A stretch of DNA of 20,792 nucleotides. It comes from a virus. The DNA is taken from positions 1 to 20,792 of the IMG/VR virus record IMGVR_UViG_3300030333_003949, one strand, 5' to 3'. Both the position numbers and the translations under genes were made by a program. Under the pieces are notes generated by a model. It did no database searches and was not told the origin of the DNA. It saw only the letters and a list, made by a program, of their open reading frames with translations. Shown piece by piece: positions 12,852 to 19,043 of the stretch; position 1 is the stretch's first letter; each line of letters begins with the position of its first letter.

Positions 12852-13115
12852 ATGGAGTATATAATTGCATTTTATTTTGCAGGAGTGCTGCTTGCTATGT
12901 TTAAAATCTGGTTACCAAGTTATAAACTTATAAAACTTGTAGACCCAGATAATCCTTTAATTGCCTCACCAGTAATGTCAACATTAGTAGTATTACTAAT
13001 ATTTACATTGTTTTTTCCATTTATGATATTAACTTTATTATTTGATAATCAAGCAATTAAATTTATAGAACACTTTACTAGAGGAGCAATAGGAGATTAT
13101 GACAAAAAACGTTAA
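12852..13115 (+). CDS. two-pass membrane protein
   Basis: 87 residues, preceded by a TAAGGA site. Two hydrophobic segments: about residues 2-20 and 40-65 (MSTLVVLLIFTLFFPFMILT). Polar loop with DPDNPLIASP. Overlaps the next gene by 17 bases. Function unknown. Confidence 0.7.
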   Translation: MEYIIAFYFAGVLLAMFKIWLPSYKLIKLVDPDNPLIASPVMSTLVVLLIFTLFFPFMILTLLFDNQAIKFIEHFTRGAIGDYDKKR

Positions 13116-13341
13116 ACGAACAACAACATTTAAACACTTAGATGATGTAATTCTAAAGCAAGTATATTCAACTTATGTAAAAGGAGACTTACGAGCCGAT
13201 ACTATTAGAGTAAACGGGGATTGGGGTTGTGACTTTTATGAAGCTAATCGCCTTAGAAAAACAGAAGTATATAAAGGACATAGCGAGTACTATGCAGAAG
13301 ATGCAGCCGAAAACTATGTAGAAGGAATCAAAAGAATATGA
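13099..13341 (+). CDS. hypothetical protein
   Basis: 80 residues, ATG after GGAG at 13089-13092. Basic N-terminus, then VKGDLRADTIRVNGDWGCDF and an acidic helical tail (YYAEDAAENYVEGIKRI). No known motif. ATGA overlap with the next gene. Confidence 0.65.
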   Translation: MTKNVKRTTTFKHLDDVILKQVYSTYVKGDLRADTIRVNGDWGCDFYEANRLRKTEVYKGHSEYYAEDAAENYVEGIKRI

Positions 13342-13538
13342 ATTATTTACTAGAAGCGCTAGTGAAAAAACTTGAAGGAGAAATCCAAGTAGCAAAAGCT
13401 AATATAATGACTTACCAACGCAATCCAGTTGGGATAGGCGAGCACCCTGAAATCATTGAAGCGATTGAAACACAAGTTGAAAAAATGGCACAAGCGCAGG
13501 AAAAGATAGAAATTTTAAACGAACATTTTCCAAATTAA
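13338..13538 (+). CDS. hypothetical helical protein
   Basis: 66 residues, ATGA overlap. Two helices with coiled-coil tendency (LLEALVKKLEGEIQVAKAN, EAIETQVEKMAQAQEKIEIL) around a short loop with GIGEHPE. Last gene before a promoter. Function unknown. Confidence 0.65.
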   Translation: MNYLLEALVKKLEGEIQVAKANIMTYQRNPVGIGEHPEIIEAIETQVEKMAQAQEKIEILNEHFPN

Positions 13539-13573
13539 TTTAAGTATTCCTATGAGGAATTCAAAAATAGTTC

Positions 13574-13602
13574 TTGACAACATCTTAATATTATTATATA
13601 AT
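13574..13602 (+). promoter_or_regulatory. sigma70-type promoter
   Basis: TTGACA 13574-13579, 17-bp spacer, TATAAT 13597-13602, preceded by AAAAATAGTTC and the palindrome ATTCCT/AGGAAT (13546-13560). Predicted start about 13609, three bases before an ATG at 13612. Confidence 0.9.
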
Positions 13603-13698
13603 ATAATATAAATGAGTGATAGATTTTATTTTCAGATGAGGCAAGCGACAGGGTGGGCACCCGGTTTGCCAGAATCTTACAAAAACAGGAGAAGAAAA

Positions 13699-14052
13699 AT
13701 GGCTTGGACTGATGAGAAAAAGCAAGAAGCAGTTGAAATGTATACTGCAGAAGAACCTACTCCAGAAAATAGTATGGAGATAGTAAAAGACATCGCTGAC
13801 CAATTGGAAGAGTCGCCAAATGGAGTAAGAATGATTCTTACAAAAGCAGGAGTATATGTTAGAAAAACACCTGCTCCAAAAAGTGGCGGATCCTCTGGTG
13901 GTGGTGGTAGAGTGAGTGTCGCAGATGCACAAGATGCAGTGACCTCAGCTATCGGCGATGCAGGGCAAGAAGTTGACGCAGCAATCATTAGTAAACTAAC
14001 TGGTAAAGCGGCTAACTACTTTGCAAACATAATAAACAACTTAAACAATTAA
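13699..14052 (+). CDS. SANT/Myb-like DNA-binding protein (paralogue 3)
   Basis: 117 residues from the ATG at 13699, which has AGGAG upstream (13688-13692). An in-frame ATG at 13612, almost at the predicted transcription start, would add 29 residues. Residues 1-55: AWTDEKKQEAVEMYTAEEPT, then VKDIADQLEESPNGVRMILT and KAGVYVRKT, a SANT-like unit. A Gly/Ser linker (SGGSSGGGG) connects to a tail (IISKLTGKAANYFANIIN) shared with the protein at 4008. A single-gene unit with its own promoter and strong terminator, so probably abundant. DNA packaging or regulation is inference. Confidence 0.82.
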   Translation: MAWTDEKKQEAVEMYTAEEPTPENSMEIVKDIADQLEESPNGVRMILTKAGVYVRKTPAPKSGGSSGGGGRVSVADAQDAVTSAIGDAGQEVDAAIISKLTGKAANYFANIINNLNN

Positions 14053-14067
14053 TTAAGTTAATTTTAG

Positions 14068-14098
14068 CTAGGGCGTCAAACGATGCCCTAGATTTTTT
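14068..14098 (+). terminator. intrinsic terminator after paralogue 3
   Basis: 10-bp stem CTAGGGCGTC (14068-14077) with GATGCCCTAG (14082-14091), one G-U pair, loop AAAC, T tract 14093-14098. Preceded by TTTAG, so the block TTTAGCTAGGG recurs at the terminator at 19009. Confidence 0.93.
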
Positions 14099-14166
14099 CG
14101 TTTCAAAACATTAACCAAAAATTTTACAATTCAAATGATCATTTGTTAGATAAAATTGGAGGAACA

Positions 14167-14442
14167 ATGACAAAAGACGAATTTAAAGCAAAATTAGAAG
14201 AAGCAGGTGATGCCGTAATCACCTATAGAAGTAAAAACTCGAGACGATTAAAATATAACATTTGTACTACGGATTTTTCTACACCTTATATTAAGGAGAA
14301 GAAAAACCGTGCCAAAGAAGCAAATGATACAGTCCTACTCTTTTGTTGGGACACTGATTCTTACAGACTATTAATGCCTAAGAATGTTACTAGCATAGTA
14401 CCAATGAATAGGATAATAAAAAATGAGGATCCGTATGATTGA
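14167..14442 (+). CDS. conserved-looking hypothetical phage protein
   Basis: 91 residues from ATG at 14167, with GGAGGA immediately upstream. DAVITYRSKNSRRLKYNICT, then NDTVLLFCWDTDSYRLL and MPKNVTSIVPMN resemble a short beta-rich family common in marine T4-type phages. No catalytic motif. Overlaps the next gene by a few bases. Confidence 0.75.
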   Translation: MTKDEFKAKLEEAGDAVITYRSKNSRRLKYNICTTDFSTPYIKEKKNRAKEANDTVLLFCWDTDSYRLLMPKNVTSIVPMNRIIKNEDPYD

Positions 14443-14731
14443 TTTAACATCACCAACAGTATATGAAAGAGTAATTCGCGAAGGAGACACGGAGCAAGTC
14501 CGTCTAGTAATCAATACATTTAGAGATATTGAATACATTTCTCTCCGTAAATACTACCTAGATTTCGATGAAGAATGGCTTCCATCAAAGGAAGGTATAA
14601 CCATGCCTCTAGACTTAGATAATAGTCGTGAACTATTTGTAGGTTTAGTTGAGATTCTTTCTCTAGCAGAAAGTAAAAACATACTTGAAGAGGAGTTCAA
14701 AGAAATTTTAGATGAAATTTACCTAAACTAA
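14435..14731 (+). CDS. PC4-like (coactivator p15 fold) candidate
   Basis: 98 residues from the ATG at 14435 (AGGA upstream; an in-frame ATG at 14423 is an alternative). RLVINTFRDIEYISLRKYYL, then DFDEEWLPSKEGITMPLD matches the PC4 signature (R-x-YY-x-D-x-x-x-x-W-P-x-x-GI-S/T-x-x). PC4-like proteins bind single-stranded DNA and sometimes regulate transcription. The C-terminal half is helical (FVGLVEILSLAESKN). Resemblance is partial. Confidence 0.65.
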   Translation: MIDLTSPTVYERVIREGDTEQVRLVINTFRDIEYISLRKYYLDFDEEWLPSKEGITMPLDLDNSRELFVGLVEILSLAESKNILEEEFKEILDEIYLN

Positions 14732-14740
14732 AAATAAATC

Positions 14741-14769
14741 TTGACAAACCCTTAAAATTCCTGTATAAT
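14741..14769 (+). promoter_or_regulatory. sigma70-type promoter of the tRNA/ORF unit
   Basis: TTGACA 14741-14746, 17-bp spacer, TATAAT 14764-14769, preceded by AAAAATAAATC. The ATG at 14777 is at about +2. Confidence 0.88.
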
Positions 14770-14776
14770 ATATATT

Positions 14777-15091
14777 ATGATTATAAAAGGAAGTTTAAAT
14801 TACGACCAACATGGTCGAAGAAGAAAAAGAACAATTACTAGACGCAGGAAAGTGTCTAGTCCACCTATTAATAAAGGGGCTGTAGCTCAGATGGGAGAGC
14901 GTCGCACTTGCACTGCGAAGGTCGCTGGTTCGACCCCAGTCAGCTCCACCAGTAAAGGTAGAGGTCAAGGAACCAAAGTAGATAATAGTTGGAAAATAGA
15001 AATTAGTAAACAATATACAATTGCTCCTGCATATAATAAAGGAGCATATCAAGTAATACCTAGAAAAGAGGTTAAGGATATAGGAAAATGA
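14777..15091 (+). CDS. small basic protein whose frame contains a tRNA gene
   Basis: 104-codon frame from an ATG almost at the predicted transcription start. Codons 1-33 (MIIKGSLNYDQHGRRRKRTI and TRRRK) and codons 60-104 (WKIEISKQYTIAPAYNKGAY, then QVIPRKEVKDIGK) look like genuine protein. Codons 34-59 are a tRNA-Ala read in frame. The C-terminal part has no ATG, GTG or TTG start of its own downstream of the tRNA, so it is either translated through the tRNA sequence, or disabled by tRNA insertion. Cleavage by RNase P would cut the mRNA. Function unknown; the basic N-terminus suggests nucleic-acid binding. Confidence 0.5.
   Translation: MIIKGSLNYDQHGRRRKRTITRRRKVSSPPINKGAVAQMGERRTCTAKVAGSTPVSSTSKGRGQGTKVDNSWKIEISKQYTIAPAYNKGAYQVIPRKEVKDIGK
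14876..14951 (+). tRNA. tRNA-Ala (UGC anticodon), CCA encoded
   Basis: 76 bases with all arms. Acceptor GGGGCTG/CAGCTCC includes the G3-U70 pair that marks alanine tRNAs; D arm GCTC/GAGC; anticodon stem TCGCA/TGCGA with loop CTTGCAC (anticodon TGC); T arm GCTGG/CCAGT with loop TTCGACC; discriminator A and encoded CCA at 14949-14951. It lies wholly inside an open reading frame. It decodes GCN Ala codons. Confidence 0.97.
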
Positions 15092-15519
15092 AAAAGAAAG
15101 CAATTATAGTAGACATAGACGGAACGATAGCAACGCACTATGATGCGAATGGAAAACTTATGCGCGAACATCACGACTATTCATTAGTTTATAAAGATAG
15201 ACCTATTCCTGAAATAATAGAATTAGTAAAGTTCTACCACAAAGCAGGATATCATATCCTAATTACATCTGGTAGAATGGATCATTGTCGAGCCGACACC
15301 ACAAATTGGTTAGTTCTTCATAGAGTGCCATATCAACGAGTAATTATGCGAAAGTTTAAAGATTTTAGACCCGATGATGAAGTTAAGCTAGACTTATACG
15401 AAGAATTTATCGAGCCAGACTACGAAGTACGCTTAGTGATAGATGACAGACAAAGAGTAGTTGATATGTGGAGGCGCATAGGTCTTAGATGTCTGCAAGT
15501 TGATGTTGGAGACTTTTGA
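15088..15519 (+). CDS. HAD-type polynucleotide 3'-phosphatase (PNK C-terminal-like)
   Basis: 143 residues with the phosphatase-domain signature of T4 PNK. D9-x-D11-G-T (VDIDGTIATHYD) supplies nucleophile and acid, TSGRMDHCRADTTNWL contains the motif II Ser and the T-x-x-WL segment, RKFKDFRPDDEVK and IDDRQRVVDMWRRIGLRCLQ carry motifs III/IV. No kinase P-loop domain is present, so it is a stand-alone 3'-phosphatase, restoring 3'-OH ends for ligation. It lies right before the ligase gene. Substrate (DNA or RNA) is not visible in the sequence. Confidence 0.9.
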   Translation: MKKKAIIVDIDGTIATHYDANGKLMREHHDYSLVYKDRPIPEIIELVKFYHKAGYHILITSGRMDHCRADTTNWLVLHRVPYQRVIMRKFKDFRPDDEVKLDLYEEFIEPDYEVRLVIDDRQRVVDMWRRIGLRCLQVDVGDF

Positions 15520-15540
15520 TGAAGCATCAAAAAATAGTTC

Positions 15541-15569
15541 TTGACAAATGGTTAAAAAATTAGTATAAT
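15541..15569 (+). promoter_or_regulatory. sigma70-type promoter of the ligase N-half
   Basis: TTGACA 15541-15546, 17-bp spacer, TATAAT 15564-15569, preceded by AAAAAATAGTTC. The ATG of the ligase gene (15576) is at predicted +1. The hairpin TTTTGATG/CATCAAAA (15514-15532) precedes it. Confidence 0.9.
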
Positions 15570-15575
15570 ATAAAA

Positions 15576-16517
15576 ATGTTAGAAAATCTTATAAAGCGAG
15601 CAGCAATGGCATATTACAATGGTCAACCCATTATGTCAGATGAGGTTTTCGATCACCTAGTAACATTGGCAACCGAAGAAAGTATCGGTTATAAAAGCTC
15701 ATACGAGCGCAGATACAAGCATATGTTTCCTTTGTTCTCCCTCCAAAAAGTGATAGATGGTGTAGACAGTGCTCCTGATTGGGGCACTGCCGCCACGATT
15801 GTTACTCCCAAATTAGATGGAGCAGCGATTAGTATACTGTATGGTGGAGGAGAGTTTCAAAAAGCTCTTACAAGAGGTGATGGTGTAGAAGGATTGGATA
15901 TTACTCATTTAATCAAAGGTAATTTAGTTCCTAAAAATATTGATTATGATGGAGTAATACAGATAAGTGGAGAAGTAGTAGCCCCTAAAGATATACCCAA
16001 TGCAAGAAATTATGCAGCAGGTGCTTTAAATCTAAAAGATAGTAAAGAGTTTTTAGAAAGAGAACTACATTTTATAGCACATGGAGTGCAACCCTACTTA
16101 ACTGAAGATTTTGCAGATGATATGAAAATGATTTCTGATTTAGGAATACCAACTTGCATAGATGGAGACTATAGTATGTTTCCTCACGATGGTTCAGTAT
16201 TTAGAATAGCGAAGAACGAGCTATTCGATAAACAAGGATACACTAGCCATCATCCAAGAGGCGCATTTGCTTTAAAGTTTCAAGAAAAAGGAGTAGTATC
16301 TACTCTATTAGATGTAATATGGCAAGTAGGAAAATCAGGTGCAGTATCACCAGTAGCAATTCTAGAGCCAATAGATATAGAAGGAGCAACAGTTTCAAGA
16401 GCTACTTTACACAACAAGTCGATAATCGAAGCCCTAGATTTAGAGATAGGGTGTAAAGTAGAAGTAATTAGGGCAGGGAAGATAATTCCCCAAGTTTTGA
16501 GAAAAGTAAATGAGTAA
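15576..16517 (+). CDS. ligA: NAD+-dependent DNA ligase, N-terminal half (split LigA)
   Basis: 313 residues. Short Ia-type region (AAMAYYNGQPIMSDEVFDHL) for NAD+ binding, then the nucleotidyltransferase domain with KLDG, catalytic K79, RGDGVEG, SGEVV (Ser where Arg is usual), ARNYAAGALNL and FALKF, and an OB fold (VGKSGAVSPVAILEPIDIEG, ATVSRATLHN, VEVIRAGKIIPQ). It ends where cellular LigA goes on to the zinc finger; that part is encoded separately at 17500. Leaderless start. The halves would have to associate. A two-subunit NAD+ ligase is known from phage T5 (from memory). Confidence 0.93.
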   Translation: MLENLIKRAAMAYYNGQPIMSDEVFDHLVTLATEESIGYKSSYERRYKHMFPLFSLQKVIDGVDSAPDWGTAATIVTPKLDGAAISILYGGGEFQKALTRGDGVEGLDITHLIKGNLVPKNIDYDGVIQISGEVVAPKDIPNARNYAAGALNLKDSKEFLERELHFIAHGVQPYLTEDFADDMKMISDLGIPTCIDGDYSMFPHDGSVFRIAKNELFDKQGYTSHHPRGAFALKFQEKGVVSTLLDVIWQVGKSGAVSPVAILEPIDIEGATVSRATLHNKSIIEALDLEIGCKVEVIRAGKIIPQVLRKVNE

Positions 16518-16719
16518 ACACCCCATAGACCAACTATTAATGGGTTGGGAAGAAGATGGAAAGCCTTGTGGTTATTATTATGACAAACAAGGACATAGAT
16601 ATTATACAAGTAAGTATTCAATAGAAGAACACAAGTGGAAGGGTTGGTACTGGCTTAATGAGAAACAGGGTTTCATGAGATGGAATGATATGATGGATTA
16701 TTATGCTGGACAAAAATAA
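16510..16719 (+). CDS. hypothetical Trp/Tyr-rich protein
   Basis: 69 residues, overlapping the ligase end by 8 bases. Rich in Trp, Tyr and Gly (GKPCGYYYDKQGHRYYTSKY, WKGWYWLNEKQGFMRWNDMM), which suggests a compact beta-rich fold. Unknown function. First of four genes between the ligase halves. Confidence 0.65.
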   Translation: MSKHPIDQLLMGWEEDGKPCGYYYDKQGHRYYTSKYSIEEHKWKGWYWLNEKQGFMRWNDMMDYYAGQK

Positions 16720-16834
16720 AGAAAACGAAGTATTAAAACAACACATTGCAGAACTACAAACACAACTGTATGATGCATATAAACGAATAGAAGAATTAAA
16801 TGAACAAATACGCAAAGGAAGAAGTAGAGAATAG
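16703..16834 (+). CDS. small coiled-coil protein
   Basis: 43 residues from ATG at 16703, overlapping both neighbours (17 and 35 bases) in another frame. ENEVLKQHIAELQTQLYDAY is a coiled-coil segment, followed by KRIEELNEQIRKG. The L-x2-Q-L-x-x-A-Y-x-R-I-x-EL-NE pattern is familiar from marine phages (from memory). Confidence 0.55.
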   Translation: MLDKNKENEVLKQHIAELQTQLYDAYKRIEELNEQIRKGRSRE

Positions 16835-17105
16835 TAAAAGAATTTATAAATCCGCAACCCCTAAACAGACGCCAGATTGGTATGTTAAGTGGGCGGCTTC
16901 GATTACCTTGTTAGTAGCTATGGTTATAAGAGCTAGTGGAACTAACCCCTTTGTAGATACCTGCATCTCTTTTATAGGTTGTGCAGGTTGGTTATATGTT
17001 TCTATCGCTTGGAAAGATAGAGCATTAATCATGTTAAATACAGTAGCCTGTTTTATTCTATTAACAGGCATATTAACCCAGACAGCTAATGCCTGGGGTC
17101 TATAA
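16800..17105 (+). CDS. three-pass membrane protein
   Basis: 101 residues, overlapping the previous gene. Polar N-terminus, then hydrophobic segments at about 27-45, 50-71 and 75-98 with little loop between. Resembles small membrane proteins of T4-type marine phages. Function unknown. Overlaps the GIY-YIG gene by 17 bases. Confidence 0.72.
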   Translation: MNKYAKEEVENSKRIYKSATPKQTPDWYVKWAASITLLVAMVIRASGTNPFVDTCISFIGCAGWLYVSIAWKDRALIMLNTVACFILLTGILTQTANAWGL

Positions 17106-17454
17106 TCAAACCTATTTTGATAACCGTCCTGAAGAAAAAGAAAAGGAAGGCGTTCTCTATGGAGTTATATTAGTAAATAAAGTAACTTTTGAAAGAGAAT
17201 GTATTAAAGTAGGAATCGCTGGTGGAAAAGACTGGCGTCATGTAATCAAACGAAGTAGAGGGTTTAAAGGATACGATTTACGAATCCAGAGAACCTACCA
17301 CGATACAATTTATAATTGTTGGAAGTTAGAACAAGAACTACATGAGAAATTTAAGCACGACAAGTATAAACCTAAAGTTAAATTTGGTGGACATACTGAG
17401 TGTTTCAAAATTTCATCTCTCATTTTACGGGAGTTTCCGAAAAATAGTTCTTGA
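17089..17454 (+). CDS. GIY-YIG nuclease-fold protein
   Basis: 121 residues. The GIY-YIG module is recognisable: GVLYGVILVN (21-30) for the GIY strand, CIKVGIAGG (38-46) for YIG, R50 or R54 as the motif-3 Arg, E81 or E83 in KLEQELHEKF as the metal ligand, and GGHTECFK (100-107) near the end. It is a single domain without a clear DNA-binding appendage, like the T5orf172/Mug113-type proteins. The stop codon is the TGA of the next promoter's TTGACA. It lies between the ligase halves, where homing-type nucleases often sit. Confidence 0.8.
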   Translation: MPGVYNQTYFDNRPEEKEKEGVLYGVILVNKVTFERECIKVGIAGGKDWRHVIKRSRGFKGYDLRIQRTYHDTIYNCWKLEQELHEKFKHDKYKPKVKFGGHTECFKISSLILREFPKNSS

Positions 17455-17479
17455 CAAATGGTTATCCGTTTGATATAAT
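17451..17479 (+). promoter_or_regulatory. sigma70-type promoter of the ligase C-half
   Basis: TTGACA 17451-17456, 17-bp spacer, TATAAT 17474-17479, preceded by AAAAATAGTTC. Predicted start about 17486, 14 bases before the GTG at 17500. The upstream gene runs into the -35 box and stops there. Confidence 0.9.
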
Positions 17480-17499
17480 ATACATATAAAATAAAAAGA

Positions 17500-18273
17500 G
17501 TGAAGAAAACATTGAATCAAATAGAAATCCCAACGCACTGCCCAGTATGCAGTTCAGAACTGGAAACAGTCAAGGATCAGCTATTTTGTAGAAATGACAC
17601 TTGTCCCGCAAAAGTTTCAAAACGAGTCGAACACTTCGCAAAAACTTTAAAGATTAAAGGAATGGGAGCTGCGACGATTGAGAAACTGATGTTGGAAGAT
17701 TATCACGATATTTACTCCCTAACCAGAGAAGATATAATAGAGTATCTTCAATCGGAGAAGCTAGGAGAGAAGTTGTTTACAGAGATAGAAAAGTCTAGAA
17801 GTGTAGACCTAACAACTCTCCTTCCAGCTTTTTCGATACCGCTGATAGGTCGAAGCGCTTCTAAGAAGTTAACGAGTCGAATCTCGAACATATATGAGAT
17901 AACCTATCAAAAAAGTATAGATAGTGGTCTTGGGCCTAAAGCGGCGTCGAACCTGATTGATTGGTTAGAAGGAGTATTTATTGATATGCAATATGACAAG
18001 TTACCTTTCTCTTTTGAAAGTAAGGTTACACCAGTAGTCGACGACACACCAAGTAAAGGAGTCGTTTGTATAACAGGTAAACTTAAGAGCTATAAAACAA
18101 AAAGTATGGCACAAGAAGTTTTACATAAGTATGGATATGAGACAAAGGATAATCTTACTAAGGCAGTCACTATATTACTTAATGAAAGTGGTATAGAGAG
18201 TGCAAAAACTAAGAAGGCTCAGGAAATGGGCATAACAATTTATAACAACATTAAACAAATTTTAGAGGAATAA
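17500..18273 (+). CDS. ligA: NAD+-dependent DNA ligase, C-terminal half (split LigA)
   Basis: 257 residues from a GTG at 17500. Cys4 zinc finger at C14, C17, C30 and C35 (THCPVCSSE, FCRNDTCPAK), helix-hairpin-helix domain (KIKGMGAATIEKLM to about residue 160, with IPLIGRSASKKLTS), and a BRCT domain from about residue 188 (GVVCITGKLKSYKTKSMAQE, YGYETKDNLTKAVTILL). This is exactly the part missing from the gene at 15576. It has its own promoter, so the two halves can be made separately; they must assemble to give an active ligase. No catalytic Lys here. Confidence 0.92.
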   Translation: MKKTLNQIEIPTHCPVCSSELETVKDQLFCRNDTCPAKVSKRVEHFAKTLKIKGMGAATIEKLMLEDYHDIYSLTREDIIEYLQSEKLGEKLFTEIEKSRSVDLTTLLPAFSIPLIGRSASKKLTSRISNIYEITYQKSIDSGLGPKAASNLIDWLEGVFIDMQYDKLPFSFESKVTPVVDDTPSKGVVCITGKLKSYKTKSMAQEVLHKYGYETKDNLTKAVTILLNESGIESAKTKKAQEMGITIYNNIKQILEE

Positions 18274-18278
18274 GAAAT

Positions 18279-18992
18279 ATGGCATTACCAAAATGGACAG
18301 ATGAAAGAACTCAAAGTTTAGTAGACTTTGTGGGCGAAGGCCCAGTTTCTCAAGCTACTGTTGCTGAAGCTGCTGATGAATTAGAAACATCAACAAGATC
18401 AGTATCTAGCAAATTGAGAAAAATGGGTTACGATGTTGAACTAGCTTCAGCATCTGCTTCTAAATCATTTTCTGATGAGCAAGAAGCAACTCTAAGTGCA
18501 TTTGTTACTGATAACTCAGGCAATTACACTTACGCTGAGATAGCAAACCACTTTGAAGGTGGAAGCTTCTCCGCAAAATCAATTCAAGGAAAAATACTTT
18601 CTATGGAACTTACAGAGCATGTTAAACCTGCTCCTAAAGTTGAAAGTGTTAGAACTTACACTCCTGAAGAAGAAGAAACATTTATCTCTATGGTTAATGA
18701 TGGCGCTTTCGTTGAAGCTATTGCAGAACAGCTTGGCAAAAGTGTTAACTCAATCAGAGGTAAAGCACTTTCTCTACTTAGAAGTGGCGACATTAACGCT
18801 ATTCCTAAGCAGGAACACACAAAAGGCTCATCTAAAGCTGACGTTTTAGCTGACCTTGACATTTCTGGAATGACTGTTCAAGAAATTGCTGATGAAATCG
18901 GCAAAACAGTAAGAGGCGTCAAAACAATGTTAACCAGAAGAGGTTTACAATGTGCTGATTACAACGGAGCAGCTAGAAAAGAAATAGGCTAA
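18279..18992 (+). CDS. SANT/Myb-like DNA-binding protein with four repeats (paralogue 4)
   Basis: 237 residues. Four SANT/HTH-like units: KWTDERTQSLVDFVGEGP with ADELETSTRSVSSKL; SFSDEQEATLSAFVTDNS with FSAKSIQGKI; TYTPEEEETFISMVNDGA with IAEQLGKSVNSIRGKAL; and a fourth, VLADLDISGMTVQEIADEIG with KTVRGVKTML. Each has the pattern found in the proteins at 4008, 5540 and 13699. The codon mix is more GC-rich and Ala/Ser-rich than its neighbours, as in highly expressed phage proteins. A strong terminator follows. Likely a multivalent DNA-binding protein; the role is inference. Confidence 0.82.
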   Translation: MALPKWTDERTQSLVDFVGEGPVSQATVAEAADELETSTRSVSSKLRKMGYDVELASASASKSFSDEQEATLSAFVTDNSGNYTYAEIANHFEGGSFSAKSIQGKILSMELTEHVKPAPKVESVRTYTPEEEETFISMVNDGAFVEAIAEQLGKSVNSIRGKALSLLRSGDINAIPKQEHTKGSSKADVLADLDISGMTVQEIADEIGKTVRGVKTMLTRRGLQCADYNGAARKEIG

Positions 18993-19008
18993 CCGCAATA
19001 TTTAGCTA

Positions 19009-19032
19009 GGGGGTCGCACAGACCCCCTTTTT
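19009..19032 (+). terminator. intrinsic terminator after paralogue 4
   Basis: Stem GGGGGTC (19009-19015) with GACCCCC (19021-19027), loop GCACA, T tract 19028-19032. The leading TTTAGCTAGGG equals that of the terminator at 14068. No promoter is visible between it and the helicase, so helicase transcription must read through it or come from elsewhere. Confidence 0.92.
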
Positions 19033-19043
19033 GAGAGAGAGTT

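Noticed and set aside
13594-13988. two minus-strand frames over 100 codons
   Set aside because: Shadows opposite the SANT-like gene; no ribosome site, Cys/Ser-rich composition typical of antisense frames.
14795-15103. minus-strand 102-codon frame across the tRNA
   Set aside because: Antisense to the tRNA and surrounding coding frame, Phe/Ser-rich shadow without a ribosome site.
15576-18273. split ligase as an assembly or frameshift artefact
   Set aside because: Almost 1 kb with four intact genes and an extra promoter lies between the halves.
18553-18849. plus-strand 98-codon frame inside paralogue 4
   Set aside because: Leucine/lysine-rich out-of-frame shadow of the repeat protein.
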